NCBI RefSeq assembly: GCF_900100945.1
Contig: NZ_FNCG01000013.1
Location: 1-64,000, forward strand
DNA: 64,000 nucleotides
Source of the DNA: Mucilaginibacter gossypii
GTDB lineage: Bacteria > Bacteroidota > Bacteroidia > Sphingobacteriales > Sphingobacteriaceae
Direction of reading: 5' to 3'
Part shown: positions 17,920-26,551 of the stretch, piece after piece
Layout of the letters: every line of letters starts with the position of its first letter
Position numbering within the stretch: position 1 is the first letter of the stretch
Notes under the pieces: generated by a model
The model's input: only the letters and a program-made list of their open reading frames with translations
Told to the model about the DNA's origin: nothing
The model's database searches: none
Position numbers and translations under genes: made by a program

Positions 17920-18099
17920 CAATGAATATTTTGCATTTTTAAACTGCGTAATGCTTAGGACTATCATCCTATTTAACAAATGGAACAGACACCATGTTTT
18001 CGCGAACGAAGTAACCGCACATGAATAGCGCATTGTATAACAAGAGATACTTCGTCGTCTCTCTTTTTAACGTATTATTCTTTGGTAAATCAAAACTTT

Positions 18100-18426
18100 T
18101 TACCCCTCCTGTACCAGATCCGTCCCCAAATTACCGGCAATTTTGCTGAACAGATCGTTCAGGATCGATTCGACGGTGAGCGAATTTACGTCATCAACAT
18201 AATGCTCATTCCGGGTAATCCAAAGTTCGTTACCGTTAATCGCGATGCTGAACAGTGCGCTTTCATAAACAGCAGGCAACGATATTTCAACCGCCCCGCC
18301 TTTGCGCTCAACGGTGAAATTTAATTCGCTTTTTCGTTGCTCATGAAACAGCGGGTTAAGTTTTTCGTGCAGTAACTGGTATAACTGGTTAATGTCGGTA
18401 TTGGTATGAAGGGTGATGATTTTCAT
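18100..18426 (-). CDS. Uncharacterised 108-aa protein
   Basis: A small soluble protein starting MKIITLHTNTDINQLYQLLHE. It has a helix then strands (FTVERKGGAVEISLP) and an acidic C-terminal helix. I do not recognise the family. I chose the ATG at 18424-18426; a longer frame reaching 18522 would run into the dispersed repeat and lacks coding character. There is no neighbour on the same strand close enough to form an operon. Confidence 0.6.
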   Translation of the reverse strand: MKIITLHTNTDINQLYQLLHEKLNPLFHEQRKSELNFTVERKGGAVEISLPAVYESALFSIAINGNELWITRNEHYVDDVNSLTVESILNDLFSKIAGNLGTDLVQEG

Positions 18427-18517
18427 AATTTGGTATATTAGCGATGTATTAAATAGTACAAAGTTGAAGGAGGGATTGTTTGGAACCGACTTTCCTCTAA
18501 TTATAAAAAAACAATAT

Positions 18518-18850
18518 GTCATTGCGAGCGGAGCGCGGCAATCTCGTAGCTATGCTCAGCGGCTTTGCAAATCATCGAGGCATAACGACGAGATTGCCAC
18601 GTCGCCCGGACGCTCTTTTGCCCGTGCTGCTCCTCGCAATGACATAACTTTTAATGGTAGGATTATATATGTGCCAATCCAATATGTCATGGGTAGCGAA
18701 GCGCGGCAATCTCGTAGCTATGCTCGACGTCTTTGCATATCGTAGAGGCATAACGACGAGATTGCCACGTCGCCCGGACGCTCTTTTGCCCGTGCTGCTC
18801 CTCAATGACATAACTTTTAATGGTTGGATTATGCATGTGCCAATCTACCT
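18518..18850. repeat. Tandem pair of 167-bp dispersed-repeat units
   Basis: Unit 1 (18518-18684) and unit 2 (18685-18850) share gcgcggcaatctcgtagcta, cgacgagattgccacgtcgc and gctcttttgcccgtgctgct. Both continue into aacttttaatgg and atgtgccaatc. Each core is an imperfect hairpin, bounded by gtcat at the left and atgacat at the right. Related single copies lie at 37669, 45432 and 61851. The rest of the gap to 18926 holds no gene. Confidence 0.85.
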
Positions 18851-18926
18851 CCCCGCAATGAGATGGATGTTTAAAAATGATGTAGTTTAATATTAATTCT
18901 TTTAGATTAGCGCCAAACCTTATCTA

Positions 18927-19223
18927 ATGAAAATACACCAATACTTCGTTTATATTTTAACAAACAAAGCTAACACAGTGTTGTACGTAGGAGTATCGAG
19001 TGATTTACATAACAGGATATTAGAGCATAAGAAAAAGATCTATAAAGGTTATACGGCAAAATATGCGTGCGATAAATTGGTATACTTTGAACAATTTCAA
19101 TGGATAGACGATGCCATAGCCAGAGAAAAACAATTGAAAGCAGGATCAAGACAAAAGAAAATTGATTTGATAGTGGCAACTAATCCATCGTGGGGAGATT
19201 TAAGTGTAGACTGGTATGATTGA
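18927..19223 (+). CDS. Small GIY-YIG nuclease domain protein
   Basis: This 98-residue protein is a stand-alone GIY-YIG domain of the UPF0213/YhbQ type. The first strand carries YFVYILTN (6-13) and the second LYVGVSSDL (19-27), where YVG replaces YIG. The expected catalytic Arg (R30, NRILEHK) and the helix with REKQLK are present. The function of such single-domain proteins is not settled; DNA nicking or repair is likely. The gene lies between a tandem palindromic repeat and a partial copy of the same repeat, which suggests a link between the two. Confidence 0.88.
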   Translation: MKIHQYFVYILTNKANTVLYVGVSSDLHNRILEHKKKIYKGYTAKYACDKLVYFEQFQWIDDAIAREKQLKAGSRQKKIDLIVATNPSWGDLSVDWYD

Positions 19224-19275
19224 TCTGCATAGCCACAATGCATTGGCTGCAAGATTGCCGCGCTTCGCCAATAAC
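19224..19275. repeat. Partial copy of the dispersed repeat
   Basis: The sequence tgcattggctgcaagattgc then cgcgcttcgccaataacat resembles the right half of the repeat at 37744-37785. It begins right after the stop codon of the GIY-YIG gene. Confidence 0.6.
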
Positions 19276-19310
19276 ATATTTTAAAAACGTTACACAAAAC
19301 ATCACCATAT

Positions 19311-20330
19311 ATGAACTATAAATTATTAGGCCGCTCGGGCCTTAAAGTTTCTGAATTATGCCTGGGCACTATGGGCTTCGGTACCGAAGGCGGCTGGGGC
19401 GCCGAAAAAGATACCAGCTTTGCCATTATGGATGCCTATGCCAACGCAGGCGGCAATTTTATTGATACCGCCAATGTTTATAAACTGGGTACCAGCGAGA
19501 AGATTATTGGCGAATACCTGGGTAATCATGACCGCGATTATTTTGTGCTGGCTACCAAATACACGCTAAAGGATAATACTACCAATCCTAATGCATCGGG
19601 CAATAACCGCAAAAACATGATGCGTAGCGTGGAAGAAAGCCTTAAACGCCTCAAAACTGATTTTATTGATGTGCTGTACCTGCACATCTGGGATAATATT
19701 ACCCCTATTGATGAGGTGCTGCGCGGGTTGGACGATCTGATAAAACAGGGCAAAGTAAACTACGCGGCTATCAGTGATACGCCCGCGTGGGTGGTATCAA
19801 AAGGGAATACCCTTGCCGAGCTGATGGGTTGGAGCCAGTTCATTGCCTTACAGGTTGAGTACAGCCTGCTGGCCCGGACTGCCGAGCGGGAGCTGATACC
19901 GATGGCAAAACACTATGGCATGACGGTTACCCCATGGGCCCCGCTGGCAGGTGGTGCATTAACCGGCAAATACCTGCGCGGCGAACAGGGACGTGTAAAA
20001 CCGGAAAGTAACCGCCGTAACGACAGGGCTAAAACTATTACTGAAGTGGTTGTTGGCATCGCCGCTGAATTAGGGGTATCCGAAAGTCATGTTGCCCTGC
20101 AATGGATGATGGACAGGGATTTTAGCTGTATCCCCATTGTGGGCGCTACCAAAATTGACCAGTTAAATGATAACCTCAAAGCCATCGACACCAAATTAAC
20201 CCCCGAACATTTCAAAAAGCTGAATGAAGTAAGCGCTATTGAATTAGGTTTCCCCGGCGATTTTTTCAATGAGGATGCTGTAAAAATGAACAGCTTCGGC
20301 GGGTTTTATGATAGGGTTGAAAAAAGGTAG
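19311..20330 (+). CDS. Aldo/keto reductase
   Basis: This NADPH-dependent oxidoreductase is 339 residues long and of the TIM-barrel AKR family. It opens with MNYKLLGRSGLKVSELCLGTM, typical of the YajO/Tas-like branch. Catalytic residues visible are D52 (GNFIDTANVY), Y57, K83 (ATKY) and H124 (LYLHIWD). The cofactor end is marked by a GATKIDQLNDNL-like region near residue 280. The substrate cannot be told from sequence. It is monocistronic and followed by a hairpin. Confidence 0.93.
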   Translation: MNYKLLGRSGLKVSELCLGTMGFGTEGGWGAEKDTSFAIMDAYANAGGNFIDTANVYKLGTSEKIIGEYLGNHDRDYFVLATKYTLKDNTTNPNASGNNRKNMMRSVEESLKRLKTDFIDVLYLHIWDNITPIDEVLRGLDDLIKQGKVNYAAISDTPAWVVSKGNTLAELMGWSQFIALQVEYSLLARTAERELIPMAKHYGMTVTPWAPLAGGALTGKYLRGEQGRVKPESNRRNDRAKTITEVVVGIAAELGVSESHVALQWMMDRDFSCIPIVGATKIDQLNDNLKAIDTKLTPEHFKKLNEVSAIELGFPGDFFNEDAVKMNSFGGFYDRVEKR

Positions 20331-20363
20331 CGCTCATTTCATTTATATATTTTTTGATGTAAA

Positions 20364-20398
20364 TTTAGGCGGGAACAATAAGAAAGAGCCCGCCTAAA
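20364..20398 (+). terminator. Hairpin between the reductase and a secreted protein gene
   Basis: The stem tttaggcggg / cccgcctaaa (20364-20373 with 20389-20398) is a perfect 10-bp pair. No T-run follows; the ATG of the next gene is 4 bp away. It may be a weak terminator or a leader hairpin affecting translation of that gene. Confidence 0.5.
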
Positions 20399-20402
20399 CT
20401 TT

Positions 20403-21002
20403 ATGAAAAAATTCCTCATTCTGCTATTTATCTTATCGGTAGCTTTTACAAGATCACATGCCCAGGAGTTGGTTCCCGATGCTCAATTCTCAACACTCAT
20501 AGGCTTTTTAAATGAGGAGAACTGGCCTGAGGCCGCCAAACTATCCGAAGCTATTTTAAAGAAAATTCCCGGAAACAAGCAAGACGATGATGCACCGGCT
20601 GTTATCAGGTACATGCATATTATATCCGAGGCCGGTTTAATGTACATGGGTAAATTAACCAAAACTGAGGCATTGAAAAATGTTTCGGGTTATATCGGTC
20701 ATACTATTTTTTCCCCATCCCGATATACTTCGCTGAAATATGGGCTTAACCGCATTGTAAGTTCTGATAATAAAACGGATACACTCGCCTCATCCTGCAC
20801 CAACAGGAAGGGAACAGATTTATATACTTCTGAAAGTATAGTGCCCGCCCATCCCATTACTATAGACGAGTTTAAAAGTTATGATGGTAAATTATTCAGG
20901 ATAGGCGGGGTGTTAAAATCAATATCGGTGGCCGGGAATATGATGCCGCATTTTAATATAGTAATAGATAAGGCCATATTAGAACCCGGTGATAAGCAGT
21001 AA
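20403..21002 (+). CDS. Secreted protein of unknown function (199 aa)
   Basis: The signal peptide MKKFLILLFILSVAFTRSHA with cleavage before QE predicts export. The mature part starts with a helical hairpin (FSTLIGFLNEENWPEAAKLSEAIL) resembling a TPR unit. The second half is strand-rich with no known motif. I do not recognise the family. The start lies 4 bp after a 10-bp stem-loop, so folding of the leader could control translation. Confidence 0.75.
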   Translation: MKKFLILLFILSVAFTRSHAQELVPDAQFSTLIGFLNEENWPEAAKLSEAILKKIPGNKQDDDAPAVIRYMHIISEAGLMYMGKLTKTEALKNVSGYIGHTIFSPSRYTSLKYGLNRIVSSDNKTDTLASSCTNRKGTDLYTSESIVPAHPITIDEFKSYDGKLFRIGGVLKSISVAGNMMPHFNIVIDKAILEPGDKQ

Positions 21003-21064
21003 AAATAGGTAAGTGCTCCCGGTTCCTTTTTGGGCACATCAACATGTATCCCGGACAGGGTACT

Positions 21065-21826
21065 TTAATCAAACCGCTTCAGATAATTTTTACTGATCAG
21101 CTCGCCATACATGATCCCGCTGTGCTGGTCCATAGCAAACCACGGTGAATCATATTTTAATACCTGGATATTTTGGGCCGGCATAAAACTCTGCGCCAGT
21201 AAAAATTGCTTTTGATGAGCGGCATTTTCTACTACCTCAAGCACAATAAAACAATGCCCGGGCGAGCCCCCTCGGATGAACACATCACCTGGTTTTACAT
21301 CCTTGGGGTTAGTTACAGTTTTTAATTCTTTTTGCAGGGACAGGGTGCCCGCATAACTGAATACCAAATTCATGTAATTTAAAAATGCCGGGTACGAATA
21401 ATCGGGTTTGGCTTTTAATACCCAATGGTCGTTTTTGTAGCGATAGCCTTTAGCATAATGTTCATAATCGCATTTAAAACCGCTGGTAAAGTTGAAAGAA
21501 ATTTCGTTGAATTTTTTTTGCTGATAAAGGTATTCGCCGCGTAAGCGCATCACCGCGTCGGCACATTGCTGCAGGTCCTGGTTGCCTATGCTCATGTCAA
21601 TAACCGCAGCAGTGTAAACATCGGTACGGGCAATATCGCCTCTATAAGTTTTGGTTGGTGTGCCCGCCGGCTTTAAAGGTAAAGCCTGCAGCCATGCCCC
21701 GAAACTGCCGGGTGACGCTGCTATACGCTGATAGCCTGCCGGTACCGCGAATCTTTTAATCACGTTATCCGGAGGAGCAATGTTAATATTCAAAAATAAA
21801 AGCAGGCAGGTGATCAGGATTTTCAT
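21065..21826 (-). CDS. DUF4846 secreted protein
   Basis: This 253-residue protein has a short signal sequence (MKILITCLLLFLNINIA) and matches the DUF4846 family. Visible hallmarks are RFAVPAGYQRI, GSFGAWLQALPLKP, CADAVMRLRGEYLYQ and the GDVFIRGGSPGHCFIVLEV stretch. The last carries an HC pair, reminiscent of papain-like NlpC folds, though no activity is established to my knowledge. Its start overlaps the stop of the upstream M23 peptidase by 4 bases, so both are translated together. The pairing suggests a role at the cell wall. Confidence 0.88.
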   Translation of the reverse strand: MKILITCLLLFLNINIAPPDNVIKRFAVPAGYQRIAASPGSFGAWLQALPLKPAGTPTKTYRGDIARTDVYTAAVIDMSIGNQDLQQCADAVMRLRGEYLYQQKKFNEISFNFTSGFKCDYEHYAKGYRYKNDHWVLKAKPDYSYPAFLNYMNLVFSYAGTLSLQKELKTVTNPKDVKPGDVFIRGGSPGHCFIVLEVVENAAHQKQFLLAQSFMPAQNIQVLKYDSPWFAMDQHSGIMYGELISKNYLKRFD

Positions 21827-22548
21827 AACGTTTTGGCTTTTTTTAGCTGTTCATAAGGGTTATAAGGAACGGGGATACCATCTACCAGTTTAAATGCCGA
21901 AAAATGCAGGTGAGTAGGGGAGCGTTTTTTATAAGCGTTGTACCCTGTTCTGCCAACCTCGGCTATTTTTTGTCCCTGCGTAACATAGCCGCCCGGTTTT
22001 ACAAAAATCTGGTTATTGTGCGCATAGTACGTGAAAATATGGGTTGCCGGATGATAGATCCAGATAAATTTGCCTCCCCGCATATTGCTGTTGGGCTCCC
22101 ATTGATTGGTACAGGCTATTACCCAGCCGTCATCAACTGCAATAACATCAACCGCTTTTTGAGTATGGTCGTCAATGCAATCCTGATTGCGGTCGTTGAT
22201 AAAAATATCGTGTGCAGGATGGGCGCCATGCTTGTTGCCGTCAAGGTAACGGTATCCTTTATCAAAATAACCATTACCATGAGTACCGCCAATGGCGCTG
22301 CTTTTATAGCCCTTTAAGGGGAATACCCATTGCGTTTTTGGAATGATCCGCTCAGCACGGATCATTTCCAGAATGTTAATTCGTTTTAACAGGGTTTCAA
22401 ATTGCTTTTGAGCTTCCGGTTTTTTGACACCACCATTTAAAACCAGGTTGTTAAAATCATTGAATTTGGTAAACGCAGAAGTATCACGCTGAGCTAAAGC
22501 CCCGGTGCTTATCAACAGAAAAGAAAAAAACAGGACAAGTTTTTGCAT
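21823..22548 (-). CDS. M23 family metallopeptidase
   Basis: This LytM-type peptidase is predicted to cut peptidoglycan cross-links or related glycyl peptides. It has a signal peptide (MQKLVLFFSFLLISTGALAQ). The zinc site is recognisable from HPAHD (HxxxD) and HLHF (HxH), with a further His in YYAHNN. The catalytic domain fills the C-terminal two thirds. I chose the ATG at 22546-22548, which begins a proper signal peptide; an upstream ATG adds seven hydrophobic residues. It is the first gene of a pair with DUF4846. Confidence 0.92.
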   Translation of the reverse strand: MQKLVLFFSFLLISTGALAQRDTSAFTKFNDFNNLVLNGGVKKPEAQKQFETLLKRINILEMIRAERIIPKTQWVFPLKGYKSSAIGGTHGNGYFDKGYRYLDGNKHGAHPAHDIFINDRNQDCIDDHTQKAVDVIAVDDGWVIACTNQWEPNSNMRGGKFIWIYHPATHIFTYYAHNNQIFVKPGGYVTQGQKIAEVGRTGYNAYKKRSPTHLHFSAFKLVDGIPVPYNPYEQLKKAKTL

Positions 22549-22594
22549 AAGGTTTATAATCAATAACATTAACTAATAAGCGGGTGAAATATTG

Positions 22595-23161
22595 TTATCC
22601 TATCCGGATATCATATTTGTTAAGCAATCCCGGTAAACCATGAAGCGAGAACTTTGCTTTTTTGATGATGTTATCATCCGGATCGATGATGAAGTTATAG
22701 GATGTGCTCAGGTCGGCGTTTTTAAGGATGGTACGACTGAAGAAAGCGTTTTTAAGATTACAGTTAATGAATTTACAATCGCTCAGGTCGGCCTCGGTCA
22801 AGTCGGTTTCCATCATGGAACAATCGGTGTAGGTTGCTTTCTTGTTCTTCTTTTTATAAAACACGGCATTGTCTAAAATACAATCCTCAAAATGTACCTC
22901 GAACAAAAAGTCGTTAGCCTTGCCAAAGTTTACGCCGCTTATTTTGCAGTGCTTAAAACGAATGTTCTGCAAGCCGGTATTGCCTAATTCGGCAAGGAGC
23001 AGGTTGCAGGTATCAAACTGGCAGTCGACGAAAGTAATGCCCGTGAGATGGGCATGGGCGAGGTCACAGTTGATGAATTTACAGTTTTCGTAAGTGGCGC
23101 CGTTGAGCTGGCCGGCGGTTATTTTGGTAAAAGTTTGATCTTCGTAGAGGAGGGATTGCAT
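22595..23161 (-). CDS. Pentapeptide-repeat protein
   Basis: Of 188 residues, most form A(D/N)LXX-type repeats, for example CKFINCDLAHAHL, CKISGVNFGKAN and ETDLTEADLSDCKF, which fold as a right-handed square beta-helix. There is no signal peptide. Proteins of this size in Bacteroidota are of unknown function; some relatives mimic DNA and protect gyrase (Qnr type). It is 46 bp upstream of the M23 gene but separated by a stop-to-start gap, so co-transcription is possible. Confidence 0.9.
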   Translation of the reverse strand: MQSLLYEDQTFTKITAGQLNGATYENCKFINCDLAHAHLTGITFVDCQFDTCNLLLAELGNTGLQNIRFKHCKISGVNFGKANDFLFEVHFEDCILDNAVFYKKKNKKATYTDCSMMETDLTEADLSDCKFINCNLKNAFFSRTILKNADLSTSYNFIIDPDDNIIKKAKFSLHGLPGLLNKYDIRIG

Positions 23162-23417
23162 GGGGGCAAATGTAAAAGGTTAAAGGGAATGGGATGGTTT
23201 CCGGTCTCTTTAAATTAAATAAATATGATCAACCATCATGCTTACCGGATTTGCATGGCGTACAAGATTTCTGTTTCAACCTCACGCGCAATCTTACTTC
23301 GCTCAATCGATAAATCAGTATTTTGTTAATTACAACCGTTTACAACAAACGAAGGGCATGTTATATTTCCATTCGGCGGTGATACAATCTATGCCAGTGT
23401 TTTAACAACGAATGATT

Positions 23418-23885
23418 TCATTTGATCGCTTTGATAGACTTTTTTTGTACAGTTTCATTTTTAAGTGAAGTACTCTGATGTGAGCTTAATAGATTGTTAA
23501 CGAATGTATAAATACCTAACAGAGCACCTAAACAAGCCAATGCAAAGGTGATCCAATATGTCTTATAAATTCTCTTTGCATTTTTAAGATCTATAATTAC
23601 CTTATCATTTGATAATTTTTCTTTCAAATCATTTGCTGCTTTATGTCCAACATAACCTCCGGAGATGCTGAATACTCGCCCTTCAGTAGTAGGAATGCTA
23701 TTAAATGGATCGTTCTTGGTTTTCTGTTCGCGCTTTATATAGCCATCTTTTGATAGCTTTTCTAATAATTCGACTGCTTCGTTGTAGTTGTTATTGAGAT
23801 ATTCCGAAAGTCCTATTTCATCCCTTTCATTAATTATAAAGTTCAATATTGCATCAAGCTTTTCTAAAATAGTATAGTCCTTCAT
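23418..23885 (-). CDS. Predicted winged-helix membrane protein (155 aa), unknown
   Basis: Residues 1-75 look like a winged helix (ILEKLDAILNFI, then EAVELLEKLSKDGYIKRE). One membrane helix (about WITFALACLGALLGIYTFV, 113-131) and a short basic tail follow. I recognise no named family. The gene is AT-rich compared with its neighbours and stands alone, so it may be acquired. The gap before it (23162-23417) contains a decayed repeat near 23240-23300 (gcgtacaagatttctg) and no gene. Confidence 0.65.
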   Translation of the reverse strand: MKDYTILEKLDAILNFIINERDEIGLSEYLNNNYNEAVELLEKLSKDGYIKREQKTKNDPFNSIPTTEGRVFSISGGYVGHKAANDLKEKLSNDKVIIDLKNAKRIYKTYWITFALACLGALLGIYTFVNNLLSSHQSTSLKNETVQKKSIKAIK

Positions 23886-23987
23886 AACATAAAAATATAC
23901 AATTAAGTTGTGCTAATGTATTTTAACTAAATATCAGCTTCCCGTAATTTCCTAAATAGCCTACCCAACCTTCCCCTGCAAAATCCC

Positions 23988-23995
23988 TATCTTTG
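23988..23995 (+). promoter_or_regulatory. -7 box that fixes the P5C dehydrogenase start
   Basis: TATCTTTG matches TAnnTTTG. It overlaps an in-frame TTG at 23993, so that codon cannot start translation of this transcript, and the ATG at 24017 is favoured. Confidence 0.6.
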
Positions 23996-24016
23996 CGGCA
24001 ACATAAATTATCATCT

Positions 24017-25654
24017 ATGCTTAAAGGATTTTTTAATGTTCCGGCACCGATAAATGAGCCCGTTTTAAATTACGGTCCGCGGAGTTTGGAGCGTGTGGCG
24101 CTTAAGGCAGCTTTAGAAGCCGGTCGTGCCCAACAATTAGATATACCTATGTACATTGGCGGCAAGGAAGTACGTACCAACACCAAGTTGGAAATTCGTC
24201 CGCCGCATGATCATAAACATTTGCTGGCTACCTTCAGCGAAGGTGATGCAAGTCACGTCACAGCCGCTATTGATGTAGCCCTTGCAGCCAAAGCCGACTG
24301 GGAAAGCCTGGCCTGGGAACAGCGTGCTGCTATATTCCTGAAAGCCGCCGAACTGATAGCCGGTCCATACCGTGCCGAAATCAATGCAGCCACTATGCTT
24401 GGTCAGTCAAAGAACGCTTACCAGGCCGAGATTGATTCGGCTTGCGAGCTGATCGACTTCCTGCGTTTCAATGTGGAGTACATGACCGAGATTTACAAAC
24501 AACAGCCGCCGGTATCGGGCAAAGGTGTTTGGAACCGTGTAGAACAACGCCCGCTTGAAGGGTTTGTGTTCGCGCTTACGCCATTCAACTTTACGGCTAT
24601 TGCCGGGAACCTGCCTGCATCTGCAGCCATGATGGGCAATGTAGTGGTTTGGAAACCTGCTTATACGCAAATCTACGCTGCTAACGTGATCATGAAGATT
24701 TTTAAAGAAGCCGGCGTACCCGATGGCGTTATCAACCTGATTTATGTTGATGGCCCTGTTGCAGGCGAGGTGATCTTTAACCACCCTGATTTTGCTGGCA
24801 TACACTTTACAGGTTCAACCAAAGTGTTCCAGAACATCTGGCAAACAATTGGTACCAATATCCACAAATACAAAACATATCCACGTATTGTAGGCGAGAC
24901 CGGTGGTAAAGATTTTGTACTTGCCCATCCGAGTGCCAACGCCGATGTGGTAAGCACTGCCCTTGTTCGCGGCGCTTTTGAATACCAGGGACAAAAATGT
25001 TCGGCTGCTTCAAGGGCTTATATCCCGGCTTCATTGTGGCCTGCGGTAAAAGCAAACATGCAGCGTGACATTACTTCGTTTAAAATTGGCCCGGTAGAAG
25101 ATTTTGAAAACTTCATCAATGCCGTGATCACCGAAGTATCGTTTGATAAACTGGCCAAATACATCGACGCTGCTAAAGCCGACGAAGGTGTTGAAATTGT
25201 TGCCGGTGGCAGCTATGACAAAAGCAAAGGATGGTTCATAGAGCCAACTGTATTAAAAGTCGAAGATCCGTACTACGTAACCATGTGCGAGGAACTTTTC
25301 GGCCCGGTACTAACAGTATATGTTTACGAAGATGATAAATTTGATGAAATCCTTGAAGTTGTAGATAAAACATCTATCTACGCGCTTACAGGCTCAATCA
25401 TCTCGCAGGACAGGTATGCTATTGAAAAAGCTACCACCCGTTTACGCAACGCGGCAGGTAACTTCTACATTAATGATAAACCTACAGGAGCGGTAGTTGG
25501 TCAGCAGCCATTTGGCGGCGCAAGGGGATCAGGCACTAACGATAAAGCCGGATCAATGATTAACTTGCTTCGCTGGGTATCGCCACGCACCATCAAAGAA
25601 ACCTTTGATCCACCAAAGGATTACAGGTACCCGTTTTTGGCTAAGGAGGTGTAG
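24017..25654 (+). CDS. pruA: L-glutamate gamma-semialdehyde (P5C) dehydrogenase
   Basis: The enzyme oxidises L-glutamate-5-semialdehyde (open form of pyrroline-5-carboxylate) to glutamate with NAD+, the second step of proline breakdown. It is 545 residues long, close to the stand-alone P5CDH family. The start MLKGFFNVPAPINEPV is typical of Bacteroidota members. The catalytic Cys is C328 in GQKCSAASR and the general base is E294 in GETGGKD. FTGSTKVF marks the NAD site. It is monocistronic; no proline dehydrogenase gene is adjacent. A strong stack of hairpins follows the stop codon. Confidence 0.95.
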   Translation: MLKGFFNVPAPINEPVLNYGPRSLERVALKAALEAGRAQQLDIPMYIGGKEVRTNTKLEIRPPHDHKHLLATFSEGDASHVTAAIDVALAAKADWESLAWEQRAAIFLKAAELIAGPYRAEINAATMLGQSKNAYQAEIDSACELIDFLRFNVEYMTEIYKQQPPVSGKGVWNRVEQRPLEGFVFALTPFNFTAIAGNLPASAAMMGNVVVWKPAYTQIYAANVIMKIFKEAGVPDGVINLIYVDGPVAGEVIFNHPDFAGIHFTGSTKVFQNIWQTIGTNIHKYKTYPRIVGETGGKDFVLAHPSANADVVSTALVRGAFEYQGQKCSAASRAYIPASLWPAVKANMQRDITSFKIGPVEDFENFINAVITEVSFDKLAKYIDAAKADEGVEIVAGGSYDKSKGWFIEPTVLKVEDPYYVTMCEELFGPVLTVYVYEDDKFDEILEVVDKTSIYALTGSIISQDRYAIEKATTRLRNAAGNFYINDKPTGAVVGQQPFGGARGSGTNDKAGSMINLLRWVSPRTIKETFDPPKDYRYPFLAKEV

Positions 25655-25872
25655 CCCCCCGGCCCCCTAAAGGGGGAGCAATAGACAACGATATAAAAAA
25701 GCGATGAGTTTATTAATTCATCGCTTTTTTTGTGCAAAAAACTCAAAAACAACTTGTCATTTCCTTTGGTTTAAAGGAAATGACATTTTTTTAAATAGAA
25801 AAGCGATGAGTCGACAGACTCATCGCTTTTCTATTTATCCTCTATTCCTCCCCCTTTAGGGGGCCGGGGGGC
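25654..25872. repeat. 25-bp inverted repeat enclosing three hairpins
   Basis: The arms at 25654-25678 and 25848-25872 are perfect reverse complements (core ggccccctaaagggggag). Inside lie a stem on agcgatgag / catcgct with a T-run (about 25694-25731), one on gtcatttccttt / aaaggaaatgac (about 25758-25786), and one on agcgatgagtc / gactcatcgct (about 25801-25833). The arms touch the stop codons of both convergent genes. Function as a two-way terminator is very likely. Confidence 0.85.
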
Positions 25873-25874
25873 GA

Positions 25875-26531
25875 CTATTTAAATTTAAACACAGCATCCA
25901 TTTTCTCATTGCTGGATGTGCTTACTTTCATATCGTTGATAAGGCCGGTGCTGAGGCTGTAAACCCAGCCGTGTACCGAAAGTTCCTGCCCATTTTTCCA
26001 GGCATTTTGCACGATAGATGTTTTGCAAAGGTTGTTCACATTTTCTATCACGTTCAGTTCAACCAGGCGGTTACTGCGCTCGGTTTCGTTTTCAATGGCG
26101 TCAAGCTCATCGGCATGTAAGCGGTAAACATCTTTGATGTGGCGCAGCCAGTTATCAATCAGGCCAAACTGGGTATTGCCCATGGCCGCATTAACACCAC
26201 CGCAGCCGTAGTGACCGGTAACAATTACATGCTTCACTTTTAATACGTTCACCGCGTAATCAAGCACACTCAGCATATTCATGTCCGAGTGGATAACCAT
26301 GTTGGCAATGTTACGGTGTACAAAGATCTCGCCCGGGGCGGTATTGGTGATTTGGTTGGCAGGCACGCGACTGTCGGCGCAGCCTATCCAAAGTATAGGG
26401 GGCTTTTGCCCGTTAGCCAGTTTATCAAAATATAGAGGATCTTCGGCTAAAGCACCTTCAATAAATTTTTTGTTTCCTTCCAGTAAGCCTTCATAGGTGA
26501 TATGACTGGTATCATGAATTTGAGCACACAT
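25875..26531 (-). CDS. Beta-class carbonic anhydrase (copy 1)
   Basis: The enzyme interconverts CO2 and bicarbonate in the cytoplasm. It is 218 residues, of normal length. Zinc ligands and the Asp-Arg pair are visible: C51, D53, R55 in CADSR, then H107 and C110 in GHYGCGG. It starts 20 bp after the stop of a DUF1275 membrane protein gene, on the same strand, and is probably co-transcribed with it. It is clearly paralogous to the anhydrase at 27721-28437, with long shared blocks such as HSDMNMLSVLDYAVNVLKV. Confidence 0.95.
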   Translation of the reverse strand: MCAQIHDTSHITYEGLLEGNKKFIEGALAEDPLYFDKLANGQKPPILWIGCADSRVPANQITNTAPGEIFVHRNIANMVIHSDMNMLSVLDYAVNVLKVKHVIVTGHYGCGGVNAAMGNTQFGLIDNWLRHIKDVYRLHADELDAIENETERSNRLVELNVIENVNNLCKTSIVQNAWKNGQELSVHGWVYSLSTGLINDMKVSTSSNEKMDAVFKFK

Positions 26532-26551
26532 ATATTTAAAAAATTGATGTT

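Noticed and set aside
18518..18850. Possible CRISPR array
   Set aside because: There are only two long units of about 167 bp with near-identical content, no spacers and no cas genes.
23993..24016. Upstream TTG start for P5C dehydrogenase
   Set aside because: It lies within the -7 box, so it would be outside or at the very end of the transcript; the ATG at 24017 fits the family.
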